Below are positions 17,121 to 23,710 of a stretch of DNA of 43,940 bases, in pieces. Source of the DNA: a virus. The stretch lies in IMG/VR virus record IMGVR_UViG_3300045918_000395, positions 1 through 43,940 of that record; one strand, written 5' to 3'. Both the position numbers and the translations under genes were made by a program. Each line of letters starts with the position of its first letter. Positions within the stretch are counted from its first letter, which is position 1. The notes beneath the pieces were generated by a model. That model made no database searches. It saw only the letters and a list, made by a program, of their open reading frames with translations, and was not told the origin of the DNA.

Positions 17121-17565
17121 TTTGGTCATCTTTTACTATCTTAAGTATCCTTGCAAATCTTTCACGCTTTTTAAAGGCAACAGCATATGCAACAAATGAA
17201 GCATCTTCTCTATAGTGAACCTTTGCAGCTTTAATTGGCACAAAGTAGTTTGATGAATAACCATCATCTAGATTGTTTTTTATGTTAAATTCATACTTTC
17301 CACTTACTTCCTTATCAACAGTAACATCTCTCAACATATTGAAATCTAAATCAATGAAAGTATTTAACCTATGTTTAAAAATAGATTCACCATTTTCGGA
17401 TATAAGCTCTATGAAATTTTTGCTAGCAATTACAACATTTACATCTGTGTCTACTACTGCATAATAAAAATCATTAAGTAACCCACCAATAAACGAGTCT
17501 GGTAAAAAATATCCATAGTCTTTTATAGCTTTCTCGAAAGACTCTACTGTTTCAATATTATTCAT
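17110..17565 (-). CDS. PAS-like single-domain protein, 151 aa
   Basis: The segment FYYAVVDTDVNVVIASKNFIEL (about residues 33-54) has the strand-turn-strand and Asn pattern of a PAS domain. It continues with a helix and a strand-rich second half (GKYEFNIKNNLDDGY, SNYFVPIKAAKVHYRE, ASFVAYAVAFKKRE), which fits the five-stranded PAS sheet. No output domain is attached. It has its own control region (17566-17747) and faces the recombinase, so it is an independent transcription unit, probably a moron expressed in the lysogen. The partner and ligand are unknown. Confidence 0.5.
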   Translation of the reverse strand: MNNIETVESFEKAIKDYGYFLPDSFIGGLLNDFYYAVVDTDVNVVIASKNFIELISENGESIFKHRLNTFIDLDFNMLRDVTVDKEVSGKYEFNIKNNLDDGYSSNYFVPIKAAKVHYREDASFVAYAVAFKKRERFARILKIVKDDQTIL

Positions 17566-17747
17566 CTATAACTCTCTCTTTTTATTGGTGAATCGTTTTT
17601 GTGTTTGAGGGTGATAAATTAAAAGTTGTATATTTGCAATTAAGAAAAGTAAATACTCAATAAAAATTCAATATTGGACAACGTGTACATGCGTTAATGC
17701 TTATAAACAAAGCTAAACGTAAATTAAATTATTTCAAAATTGACAAA

Positions 17748-18098
17748 CTACTGCTGCTTAATAAGTAGCGAAAGAAAGTCCTCTAGCGTCAAAGCAACGT
17801 AAATAAATTGCTCTCTATTACGGCTAAACATGACTATTGGCTTAGTATTCTTACCTACAGCATGCTCACGGCTTTGCTTAAGTGCTGCCCATATATTCAG
17901 CGACTCTTGGTTTTTACACTCTATTGCTAAAGGGTAAATTGATTTTGCTAATGGAGACAAATGCAAATCAGGACCGTTAACTCCGCTAGGAACTACGACA
18001 ATGTCATCCTCAACTAATGATGGTGCTTTTGAAAGTAACATTTCTTTTACTTTTTGGGACAGCCTGCGACCTTTTGCCTTGCATGACGATGTTTTCAT
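17748..18098 (-). CDS. PD-(D/E)XK nuclease, Holliday-junction resolvase-like, 116 aa
   Basis: The motif GPDLHLSP (Asp44) followed by YPLAIECKNQ (Glu60 and Lys62) is a PD-(D/E)XK nuclease signature. The preceding basic helix (KAKGRRLSQKVKEMLL) and the segment LNIWAALKQSREHA resemble phage resolvase-type nucleases of about 120 residues. An ATG at 18098 was chosen. A GTG at 18119 would add seven residues. No strong ribosome site is visible for either. It should resolve recombination intermediates together with the Erf/YqaJ module encoded on the other strand. Confidence 0.7.
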   Translation of the reverse strand: MKTSSCKAKGRRLSQKVKEMLLSKAPSLVEDDIVVVPSGVNGPDLHLSPLAKSIYPLAIECKNQESLNIWAALKQSREHAVGKNTKPIVMFSRNREQFIYVALTLEDFLSLLIKQQ

Positions 18099-18499
18099 GC
18101 ATGAATTTTTACTAATCACTTATGCGTTGTCACAAAAATAAGCTGTCCTTGTGACGTGTTATTTACAATTTATTCCCCTCCGAACGACGAGCGTTAGCGA
18201 GGCATTGATCCCTACCATGTCTTCTTTTTTAACTAACTGAATTTGTATTTTGTATTTAATTTAACTACCTTTTACTAAGGTACACTTATCTCTGTTAAAC
18301 ATCATACTTTGATACAAGGGAGGGGACGACCGCTGCTTGCGCAGCTTTCAAGCTATCGCTTGAAGGTATATTTACGTTTAATTAACTAGTACATTCGTAA
18401 GAATGAATACAAATACAAGAAATATTGTATCATAAAACTAGACAAAAGTTGAGCTACGACTCACCGCGAGAACAGCTATTTATGTTCACAGTCCATGTC
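18099..18499. repeat. Non-coding stretch with clustered REP-like hairpins
   Basis: About 400 bases between two minus-strand genes have no supported frame. Three compact hairpins are visible: CCTC..AACG/CGTT..GAGG (18178-18204), CTGC/GCAG near 18333 and CTTTCAAGC/GCTTGAAGG at 18345-18366. A longer pairing TCCCCTCC (near 18174) with GGAGGGGA (near 18321) would bring them together. They could be message-stabilising hairpins or a structured RNA in the leftward transcript. Confidence 0.45.
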
Positions 18500-18796
18500 T
18501 TATTTCTTTTTTACCTTCATACTAAAACACTCGCTAATACCCCTACTTATTTGGTCAATCATTACCTCTTCAAGCTCATGTGGTATGCTTTGCTTAAAGC
18601 TTAAGCGTAGAAATAGTGCATGTAAAAACTCGTGAAGTATTGTTTCATCGAATGGCTGGCCGCTAAGCTCTTTGTTAACACAAATGATTTGCTTGTCATA
18701 ATCACAGTATCCAGCAAGTGATGGGTCAATCTCATCAGTTTTGAATGCATCCCAACTTGATCCAAAAATATCGAATGTAGCTATTTTGCGCATCAT
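18500..18796 (-). CDS. HExxH zinc metallopeptidase (possible antirepressor), 98 aa
   Basis: Residues 55-59 are HEFLH in the setting ETILHEFLHALFLRL, with a downstream Glu (HELEE, 74-78) that could be the third zinc ligand. That makes it a small zincin of about 100 residues. The ATG at 18796 overlaps the TGA of the phosphoesterase gene (ATGATG), so it is translationally coupled. It belongs to the repressor operon. ImmA-type peptidases (ICEBs1) cleave a non-S24 XRE repressor, and the same combination exists here, but the sequence is also like SprT-type or general phage zincins. Function is inferred. Confidence 0.65.
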   Translation of the reverse strand: MMRKIATFDIFGSSWDAFKTDEIDPSLAGYCDYDKQIICVNKELSGQPFDETILHEFLHALFLRLSFKQSIPHELEEVMIDQISRGISECFSMKVKKK

Positions 18797-19503
18797 AGTA
18801 TTTCGCCAATCCATCGACCTTTTTTATCAAGCACCATAGGTACAAGCATTGGCTGGCCGTTTATTATGACCCCAGTGCCGACTATTGGCCTTTTCATATT
18901 TGTAGAATTATAAGCAAATGCTAGGGAATTATCGTCAACCAACGACCCTATTTGCATAGACCAGTTTAAAGCGATGCTATTGGCCCAGTACTGCACGTAA
19001 AACTTCTCATGCAAGTGTCCAGCAACGTGGCACATTCCCATGCTCTGAGAGACTTTAAGAGCGTCACCTTTACTATGGCAAAAGTACACGTCTTGGCCGT
19101 TGTCCATTTTAAGTGTAAGCTCTGGGTACCACTTCCAGCCTTTTGGAGCCTCCAACACATCTCGATATGATTTAAACACCTCACGAGGCAATCCAGCATA
19201 CTTCTGTTTTCTATATACTAGCGACCCATGATTACTTTCCATTACCATCATATTGGGAAAAAGGTCATATATTGGCTGTAAGTGATCTATTGCTTTTTGT
19301 AACTCATCGCTTGGTGAGCTTAAGCCTGGATCAGCACCGTGAAAACTAATTGAATGAAAGTCTACTTCGTCACCTAAAGATACAGTTATTGGATTATTTG
19401 ACCTATTCCAGTACAATTTTTTGATAGCTTTTAAGAATGGTATTGTGTCTGGATGCCCATAAGGTGCGTGTAGGTCAGAGATACACAGTATAAAATCGTG
19501 CAT
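18793..19503 (-). CDS. Calcineurin-like metallophosphoesterase, 236 aa
   Basis: All dimetal motifs are present: Asp10-Leu-His12 (SDLHAPYG), GDEVD at 44-48, SNHG at 90-93 (Asn91, His92), His143 (CHSKGD) and GHLHE with His163 and His165. The ATG at 19503 has TGGGGGTG upstream. A longer frame starting 30 bases earlier is less likely. The substrate is unknown. Such phage enzymes act on nucleotides or nucleic acids. It lies between the repressor and the zinc peptidase and is coupled to the latter. Confidence 0.85.
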   Translation of the reverse strand: MHDFILCISDLHAPYGHPDTIPFLKAIKKLYWNRSNNPITVSLGDEVDFHSISFHGADPGLSSPSDELQKAIDHLQPIYDLFPNMMVMESNHGSLVYRKQKYAGLPREVFKSYRDVLEAPKGWKWYPELTLKMDNGQDVYFCHSKGDALKVSQSMGMCHVAGHLHEKFYVQYWANSIALNWSMQIGSLVDDNSLAFAYNSTNMKRPIVGTGVIINGQPMLVPMVLDKKGRWIGEIL

Positions 19504-19553
19504 TAACACCCCCACAAATAGTATGAGGCACAATGCGCAGCTTATACGCAGCG

Positions 19554-20177
19554 TTATTTAGAAATTAGCTTAGATAAAAGAGTAGTAAGAATCTCTATCT
19601 TTGACTCTAAGGCAGTGACCTTTTCGTTAAGCTTTGAAAGCCTATCTGTCATATGTGAATCTTCAATTTTAGATACAGATATTTCTTTTTCTACAACTGT
19701 AGACTTGTTAACTACATCTTGATCAGCCAATATGTTTTCAGCCAATAACTCTCTTGGTGAAATATTAAGTGCTTTAGATATTAGTATCAGACTTCGGCTT
19801 GATGGATACCTGTAGGCGTATAAGTATGACCTTAATGTACCAATAGAGATTCCTGACTTCTTAGACATAGCCTCTGTATTCCAACCACGTTTTCTCATCT
19901 CTTCGCCAATTCTGCGAGAGGAAATATTAACATTACCTGTTGGGTTGTACTTGTTTTTACCGAAATCAACTAGTGCAGGGTATGTTGTATTAAGTATTGC
20001 ACATACTTTTTTCATCGTCTCTTCACCAAACGATGCGTCACCACACTCTACGTTTGAAACAGAACTTCTAGTTAGACCAAGCTTTTCAGCAAACTCATCT
20101 TGAGTTAAGCAATGAAGCTCGCGCTCTAGCTTAAGTCCTTTCCCGAATAGAATTTTGTTCTGTTTATCATCATTCAT
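19554..20177 (-). CDS. Double-HTH (XRE) lysogeny repressor, 207 aa
   Basis: An HTH lies at about residues 13-65 (LTQDEFAEKLGLTRSSVSNV) and a second at about 90-145 (TEAMSKKSGISIGTLRSYL, then SRSLILISKALNISPRELL). Residues 165-205 form a coiled coil (RLSKLNEKVTALESKIEIL) that probably dimerises it. There is no S24/LexA peptidase domain and no Ala-Gly cleavage site that I can see, so RecA-driven self-cleavage is unlikely. It faces the rightward operon across a region with four GATACGTACTA-type sites. It should hold the rightward promoter and its own promoter in the lysogen. Confidence 0.8.
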   Translation of the reverse strand: MNDDKQNKILFGKGLKLERELHCLTQDEFAEKLGLTRSSVSNVECGDASFGEETMKKVCAILNTTYPALVDFGKNKYNPTGNVNISSRRIGEEMRKRGWNTEAMSKKSGISIGTLRSYLYAYRYPSSRSLILISKALNISPRELLAENILADQDVVNKSTVVEKEISVSKIEDSHMTDRLSKLNEKVTALESKIEILTTLLSKLISK

Positions 20178-20278
20178 AATTTGTAATCGGTTTTTATAGT
20201 ATTTTATTTAGTATACCACAATGATTTTAGTAATAAACAATTCTCAGTGTAACATATTCATATTGGAGCGTACGTGAC

Positions 20279-20298
20279 GATACGTAGTAGTACGTATC
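20279..20298. promoter_or_regulatory. Perfect inverted-repeat operator GATACGTA/TACGTATC
   Basis: GATACGTA (20279-20286), a four-base spacer and TACGTATC (20291-20298) form a perfect dyad, the geometry expected for a dimeric repressor. The right half read in minus direction is GATACGTACTA, identical to 20318-20328. Confidence 0.65.
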
Positions 20299-20317
20299 AA
20301 TATGTGGCGTACTGTAT

Positions 20318-20328
20318 GATACGTACTA
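20318..20328 (+). promoter_or_regulatory. Operator half-site GATACGTACTA
   Basis: This is identical to the complement of 20288-20298, 20 bp from the dyad. Confidence 0.55.
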
Positions 20329-20339
20329 TCTCGACATGT

Positions 20340-20358
20340 AATATTATAATACGACATA
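20340..20358 (+). promoter_or_regulatory. Motif AATATTATAATACGACATA
   Basis: Eighteen of 19 bases match 30903-30921 near attP. It contains a perfect TATAAT, so it may be a -10 box as well as a protein site. No good -35 sits 17 bases upstream. Confidence 0.45.
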
Positions 20359-20376
20359 GTAAGATGTATTAGCCTG

Positions 20377-20387
20377 TAGTACGTTTC
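20377..20387 (-). promoter_or_regulatory. Operator half-site GAAACGTACTA
   Basis: This differs in one base from the GATACGTACTA consensus and has the minus orientation, extending the array towards the rightward operon. Confidence 0.45.
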
Positions 20388-20473
20388 ATTTTGATCTGAA
20401 GTCATTGCAACGCGTCTATTTTAGGTATAAATGGAATCATTGTGTGGCGTTATGTTGTTTTTATATTGAAACT

Positions 20474-20488
20474 ATTGTCGTTTTGTAT
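20474..20488 (-). promoter_or_regulatory. Inverted copy of AAAACGACA motif
   Basis: Read on the minus strand the site is ATACAAAACGACAAT, 10 of its core bases matching the 15846 and 15979 sites. It lies 40 bases before the Erf start. Confidence 0.35.
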
Positions 20489-20528
20489 TCTCTTCAGGTT
20501 ATTAAGAAAATATCATAAAGGGGAAATA

Positions 20529-21044
20529 ATGGACAACATCTACCAAAAGATAAAAAGCATTCAGACAAAGGTATCAGTGAGAAAAGGTGGTAAAAATCCA
20601 CACTTCAAAAGCGATTACATCAAGCTTGAAGATTTAATTGAGGTTGTAGACCCATTACTTCACGATAAAGACCTATTAATAGTTAATATGTCATCTAAAG
20701 ATGGTATTGAAACAAGAATAGTAGATTGCGGTACTCAAGAGTTTGTTGCATCATTCTTTCCTCTATCGTCACAAGATCCTCAAAAAGTTGGCGCTGCCTT
20801 TTCCTACGGACGTCGGTATAATTTGTGCAACTTGTTAAATGTAATATCAGACAGAGACACAGATGCAGAAGACGCTAAAGCACTAGTTAAAGACGCCTCA
20901 CTGTTCTCAGAATGCCTTCATTTAATTGGCACAATCAAACAGCCAGACTTTAACCACGAAGCTGCTCTTAAGGCTTTAAACGATAATAAAGATAATCTTA
21001 TTCGCTTAGAGCAAATGAAAACCAAACTTAAATTATTAAAATAA
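20529..21044 (+). CDS. erf: Erf-family single-strand annealing protein, 171 aa
   Basis: The sequence contains the Erf-superfamily core: KIKSIQTKVSVRKGGKNPHFKSDYIKLEDLI, PLLHDKDLLIVNM, SFFPLSSQDPQKVGAAFSYGRRYNLCNLLN and DRDTDAEDAK. The start at 20529 follows AAAGGGGAAATA. An upstream GTG frame (20442) has no ribosome site and a shorter natural start fits the family. It anneals complementary single strands during recombination and circularisation. It is the first gene of the rightward operon and is followed by an SSB-like protein and a YqaJ exonuclease. Confidence 0.85.
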   Translation: MDNIYQKIKSIQTKVSVRKGGKNPHFKSDYIKLEDLIEVVDPLLHDKDLLIVNMSSKDGIETRIVDCGTQEFVASFFPLSSQDPQKVGAAFSYGRRYNLCNLLNVISDRDTDAEDAKALVKDASLFSECLHLIGTIKQPDFNHEAALKALNDNKDNLIRLEQMKTKLKLLK

Positions 21045-21047
21045 ACT

Positions 21048-21161
21048 GCCAGTGGTGTCTTGGAATACCTTCGATGGGATGTCTTTTGTCCTTAGACCTA
21101 ATCATCCTGATCTTCAGCCGAAGTACACCTTTCTTCCCATTGTGACTGAGACACTGCTGGC
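21048..21161 (+). ncRNA. Structured RNA candidate between erf and SSB-like gene
   Basis: GCCAGTGGTGTCT (21048-21060) pairs over 13 positions, two of them G-U, with AGACACTGCTGGC (21149-21161). Inside, CTTCG/CGAAG (21069 and 21119) enclose GGATG/CATCC (21077 and 21103), which enclose GTC/GAC with a CTTA loop (21088-21097). The closed rod-like fold ends 18 bases before the next start codon. No protein is encoded that I can support (the best frame is 23 codons). No known RNA family is recognised. Confidence 0.5.
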
Positions 21162-21179
21162 CTAATTAAAGGAGACATT

Positions 21180-21593
21180 ATGAAAACAGGATTTATGAAA
21201 GCAAAGCTAATCGGTGCTGGTGTTAGCGAAACTAAAACAGGAAAAGCACGCATCTTTATGAAGTTCGGAACTGAGGACGGCGAAATTTACTGGCAAGGGT
21301 TCATTTCATCACCAAAAGCTGAAGAGATAACTGCACGCACATTAGTACAGTGTGGTTTTATCGGTAATGATTGGGCTGACATGGGTAAAGGTATTGAGGC
21401 TTTTGCAATCCCTGAGAGTGGTCACAAGATTAAAGTTGTAGAAGAAACTTACGAAGGTGTTACGCGATTTAAAGTATCTTGGGCTGGTATCAACTCACCT
21501 AGATCAAAAGCCGTAGTAGCATCTAACACAGGGTTATTCGCACAGATTAAGCAAGATCTTGGAATGAAAAAAGAAGACACATTTAATTTTTAA
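21180..21593 (+). CDS. SSB-like DNA-binding protein, 137 aa
   Basis: The protein has a strand-rich fold (KAKLIGAGVSETKTGKARIF, GEIYWQGFISS, HKIKVVEETYEGVTRFKVSW). It ends in an acidic tail (KQDLGMKKEDTFNF), similar to the acidic C-terminal tails of SSB proteins. The ATG follows AAAGGAGACATT. Between Erf and YqaJ, phages often encode such a single-strand-binding or DUF669-type protein. I see no certain family motif, so the call rests on fold impression, tail and context. Confidence 0.6.
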   Translation: MKTGFMKAKLIGAGVSETKTGKARIFMKFGTEDGEIYWQGFISSPKAEEITARTLVQCGFIGNDWADMGKGIEAFAIPESGHKIKVVEETYEGVTRFKVSWAGINSPRSKAVVASNTGLFAQIKQDLGMKKEDTFNF

Positions 21594-21606
21594 TAGGAGT
21601 TAGCCA

Positions 21607-22488
21607 ATGTCATTAACCGAAGCTGAAATCGAAAAAAAACGTGAAAGTATTGGGTCTAGTGACGTTGGTATTCTTACTGGTGCTCAGGATTACGGTACGA
21701 AGAGATCTTTATATTACGACAAAAAAGGTTTATCAAAGCCACGTCCTAGTAACTACGCAATGGATATGGGAAACAAGTATGAGCCAATTGCTAGAGCTAT
21801 ATATGAGCTTAATACAGGCCTTTCATTCAGCCCTGTGAATATCCAAAGCAAGAATCATCCATTGCTTGTTGCTAATCTTGATGGCTTTAACGAAGAAAAT
21901 AAAATTGTTTTAGAGATTAAATGTGCTGGAAAAGAAGTAATGGACTTAGCTAAAAAAGGTATCGTTCACCCAAAGTACGTTGATCAGCTAGAGCATCAAT
22001 TAGAATGTGCAGACTCAAACGAATCTCACTTTATGGTTTGTACTGTAGACGAAAAGCGTGGCGGCATTGTTGATACGGCCGTAGTTATTTATAAATCAAA
22101 TCCAGAGCGTAAGGCTTTAATGATTAAGGAAGCATCTGATTTTTGGTTTAACTACGTTTTAACTAATACGCCACCACCACTTACTGATGCTGATGAAATT
22201 GAGCGTACTGATGAGAAGTCAGTGTCGTTATTCTCGCAAATGAAAGTACTTAAAGACATTCTAGCAAGGCATGAAGATTTAGCTAAAGAGACTGAAAAGC
22301 AAATTAATGAAATCAAAGAAGAAATAATCAAAAACATGACCCACACTTGCGAAGTATGCGAAGGCATTCGTATTCGTAAATCTAAGCGGCGTGGAGCAAT
22401 TGATACTACAAAGATTGGAAACGATGGAGTTGATATTGAGAAGTACAGAAAGCCAGACACCGAGTATTACACAATAACTCTGGTTTAA
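21607..22488 (+). CDS. YqaJ-type viral exonuclease, 293 aa
   Basis: The N-terminal block RESIGSSDVGILTGAQDYG is the YqaJ signature. Catalytic residues appear as Glu59 (NKYEPIAR), Asp92 (VANLDGFN) and Glu103-x-Lys105 (LEIKCAG), followed by HPKYVDQLEHQLECA. The C-terminal 90 residues are helical (LARHEDLAKETEKQINEIKEEII) and end in a basic segment. It digests 5' strands to feed the Erf annealing protein, giving a complete recombination pair. Ribosome site TAGGAGTTAGCC precedes the ATG. Confidence 0.88.
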   Translation: MSLTEAEIEKKRESIGSSDVGILTGAQDYGTKRSLYYDKKGLSKPRPSNYAMDMGNKYEPIARAIYELNTGLSFSPVNIQSKNHPLLVANLDGFNEENKIVLEIKCAGKEVMDLAKKGIVHPKYVDQLEHQLECADSNESHFMVCTVDEKRGGIVDTAVVIYKSNPERKALMIKEASDFWFNYVLTNTPPPLTDADEIERTDEKSVSLFSQMKVLKDILARHEDLAKETEKQINEIKEEIIKNMTHTCEVCEGIRIRKSKRRGAIDTTKIGNDGVDIEKYRKPDTEYYTITLV

Positions 22489-22564
22489 AAAGTTAGCAGA
22501 CATTTTAGGTAAAATTTAACGCCAAATTAATGGCAAAGGCATTGTATTGCCAAAAGGAGACAAA

Positions 22565-23254
22565 ATGGGAAGTAGCGCGGTTGAGGTATTTAAATTTGAA
22601 GGTAACGAGATAAGGACTCACATTGATGAGAGTGGTAACTCATGGTGGTCTGTCAAAGATGTTTGCGAAGTGCTTTGTATAAAATATCATAGAGACGCTA
22701 CGTCAAGATTGGTTGGAAATGTGACCCGTCGAGTTATAGTCGACGCTGAAGAAATAACCGCTGTTTCTGAGCCTGGTTTATATCAGTTAGTTTTGAAGTC
22801 CAAAAAACCAAACGCATTAAAGTTCCAAGACTGGATTACTTCTGAAGTTCTGCCATCAATCAGGAAAACAGGTGCTTATTCAGTAGTACCAAAAGAAGAG
22901 CTTAGCCCACTTGATATTTTAGAAAACCATGTTCGACACATGAGAAGACTTGAGTCCTCAAATCAGCGCCTTAGTGAAGAAATCAAAGTTGTAGCAATTG
23001 AAGCAAAGCAAGAAAACGACACCTTAACTTACGATCAAATAATGGATCTTGGTAATCTAATTAGCAGCATTAAGCGCGTGTCCAAAGATCCAAAAGACAG
23101 CAGCAGAGCAATGAGAATGATTAAGGCTAGGTTCAACCTTACAGGAATGAATACATGGAAAGAAACACCAAGATACGGATTTAACGAAGCTAAGCTATTA
23201 GTATCTTCATTTAAAGCATCACTAAAAGACCATCAAACAGAGCTAGAGTTTTAG
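22565..23254 (+). CDS. Bro-N domain protein (antirepressor-like), 229 aa
   Basis: Residues about 5-110 contain the Bro-N pattern: FKFEGNEIRTHIDESGN, WWSVKDVCEVLCI, EPGLYQLVLKSKKPNALKFQ and WITSEVLPSIRKTGAY. After a linker, residues 120-160 form a coiled coil (NHVRHMRRLESSNQRLSEEI) and the C-terminal half is a separate helical domain (MRMIKARFNLTGMNTWKE). The ATG at 22565 has AAAGGAGAC before it. A TGGCAA/TTGCCA hairpin (22531-22552) sits just upstream. Bro-N proteins bind DNA and often act as antirepressors or regulators, but here the exact target is unknown. Confidence 0.75.
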   Translation: MGSSAVEVFKFEGNEIRTHIDESGNSWWSVKDVCEVLCIKYHRDATSRLVGNVTRRVIVDAEEITAVSEPGLYQLVLKSKKPNALKFQDWITSEVLPSIRKTGAYSVVPKEELSPLDILENHVRHMRRLESSNQRLSEEIKVVAIEAKQENDTLTYDQIMDLGNLISSIKRVSKDPKDSSRAMRMIKARFNLTGMNTWKETPRYGFNEAKLLVSSFKASLKDHQTELEF

Positions 23255-23263
23255 GAGGTAGCA

Positions 23264-23710
23264 ATGGAAATTACTTTGCGTGAACAGGTCGAGATTCTAG
23301 ATGAAAAAGTTAACAAGCTAATCGCTTATGTTGAAATGTTAGTTTCTAAGTATTCTATTGAAGAAAGTAGGCAATCTTATGAATCTACTACAAATAGAAA
23401 ATACAAATGTAGCCAACAAACTATAGAAGAGAAAATATATTCTATTTATCCGAGAAAAGCAGGAAAAACGGAAGGTCTAAAAAGACTACAGAACCAAATC
23501 AAAAGCGAGTCTGATCTTTTCTTAGTTAAAAAAGCATTGGAAAATTACATACGACACTTAGCTATTGAAGAGACTGATCCAAAATACATTAAAATGTTTT
23601 CAAGTTGGACTAGCACATGGCGTGATTGGTTAGATTTAGACGCTGGAAAAGTGACTGTAATACCTTCAGTACAAAAACCAAAACCACATGGACGAGTCGA
23701 GGATTTATAA
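23264..23710 (+). CDS. Replication initiation / helicase-loader-like protein, 148 aa
   Basis: Residues 70-140 (YSIYPRKAGKTEGLKRLQ, FLVKKALENYIRHLAIE, SSWTSTWRDWLDLDAG) match the C-terminal half of phage O/DnaT-like proteins, in which YP-KxGK is followed by a Trp-rich segment. The N-terminal part is a short coiled coil (REQVEILDEKVNKLIAYVEM) rather than a winged helix, so it may only be a loader. It overlaps the ATPase start as TAATG. The ribosome site TTTTAGGAGGTAG is strong. Confidence 0.6.
   Translation: MEITLREQVEILDEKVNKLIAYVEMLVSKYSIEESRQSYESTTNRKYKCSQQTIEEKIYSIYPRKAGKTEGLKRLQNQIKSESDLFLVKKALENYIRHLAIEETDPKYIKMFSSWTSTWRDWLDLDAGKVTVIPSVQKPKPHGRVEDL

Larger units (their letters stand above)
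20178..20528. promoter_or_regulatory. Immunity switch region
   Basis: The 350 bases between the repressor and the Erf gene hold an array of TACGT-core sites (near 20271, 20279, 20291, 20320 and 20380), the AATATTATAATACGACATA motif at 20340-20358 and an inverted AAAACGACA motif at 20474-20488. No convincing gene is present. The divergent leftward and rightward promoters must lie here. Confidence 0.7.

Noticed and set aside
20347-20358. Resemblance to a T7-type promoter (TAATACGAC)
   Set aside because: Only the first nine bases match, the rest of the T7 consensus is absent, and the window has no phage RNA polymerase gene.
20268-20387. Short repeats considered as a CRISPR array
   Set aside because: Repeats are 11 bases, in both orientations and with irregular spacing; they fit operators.
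20442-20528. Upstream extension of the Erf protein
   Set aside because: GTG without a ribosome site and hydrophobic residues unlike the Erf start; AAAGGGG precedes the ATG at 20529.
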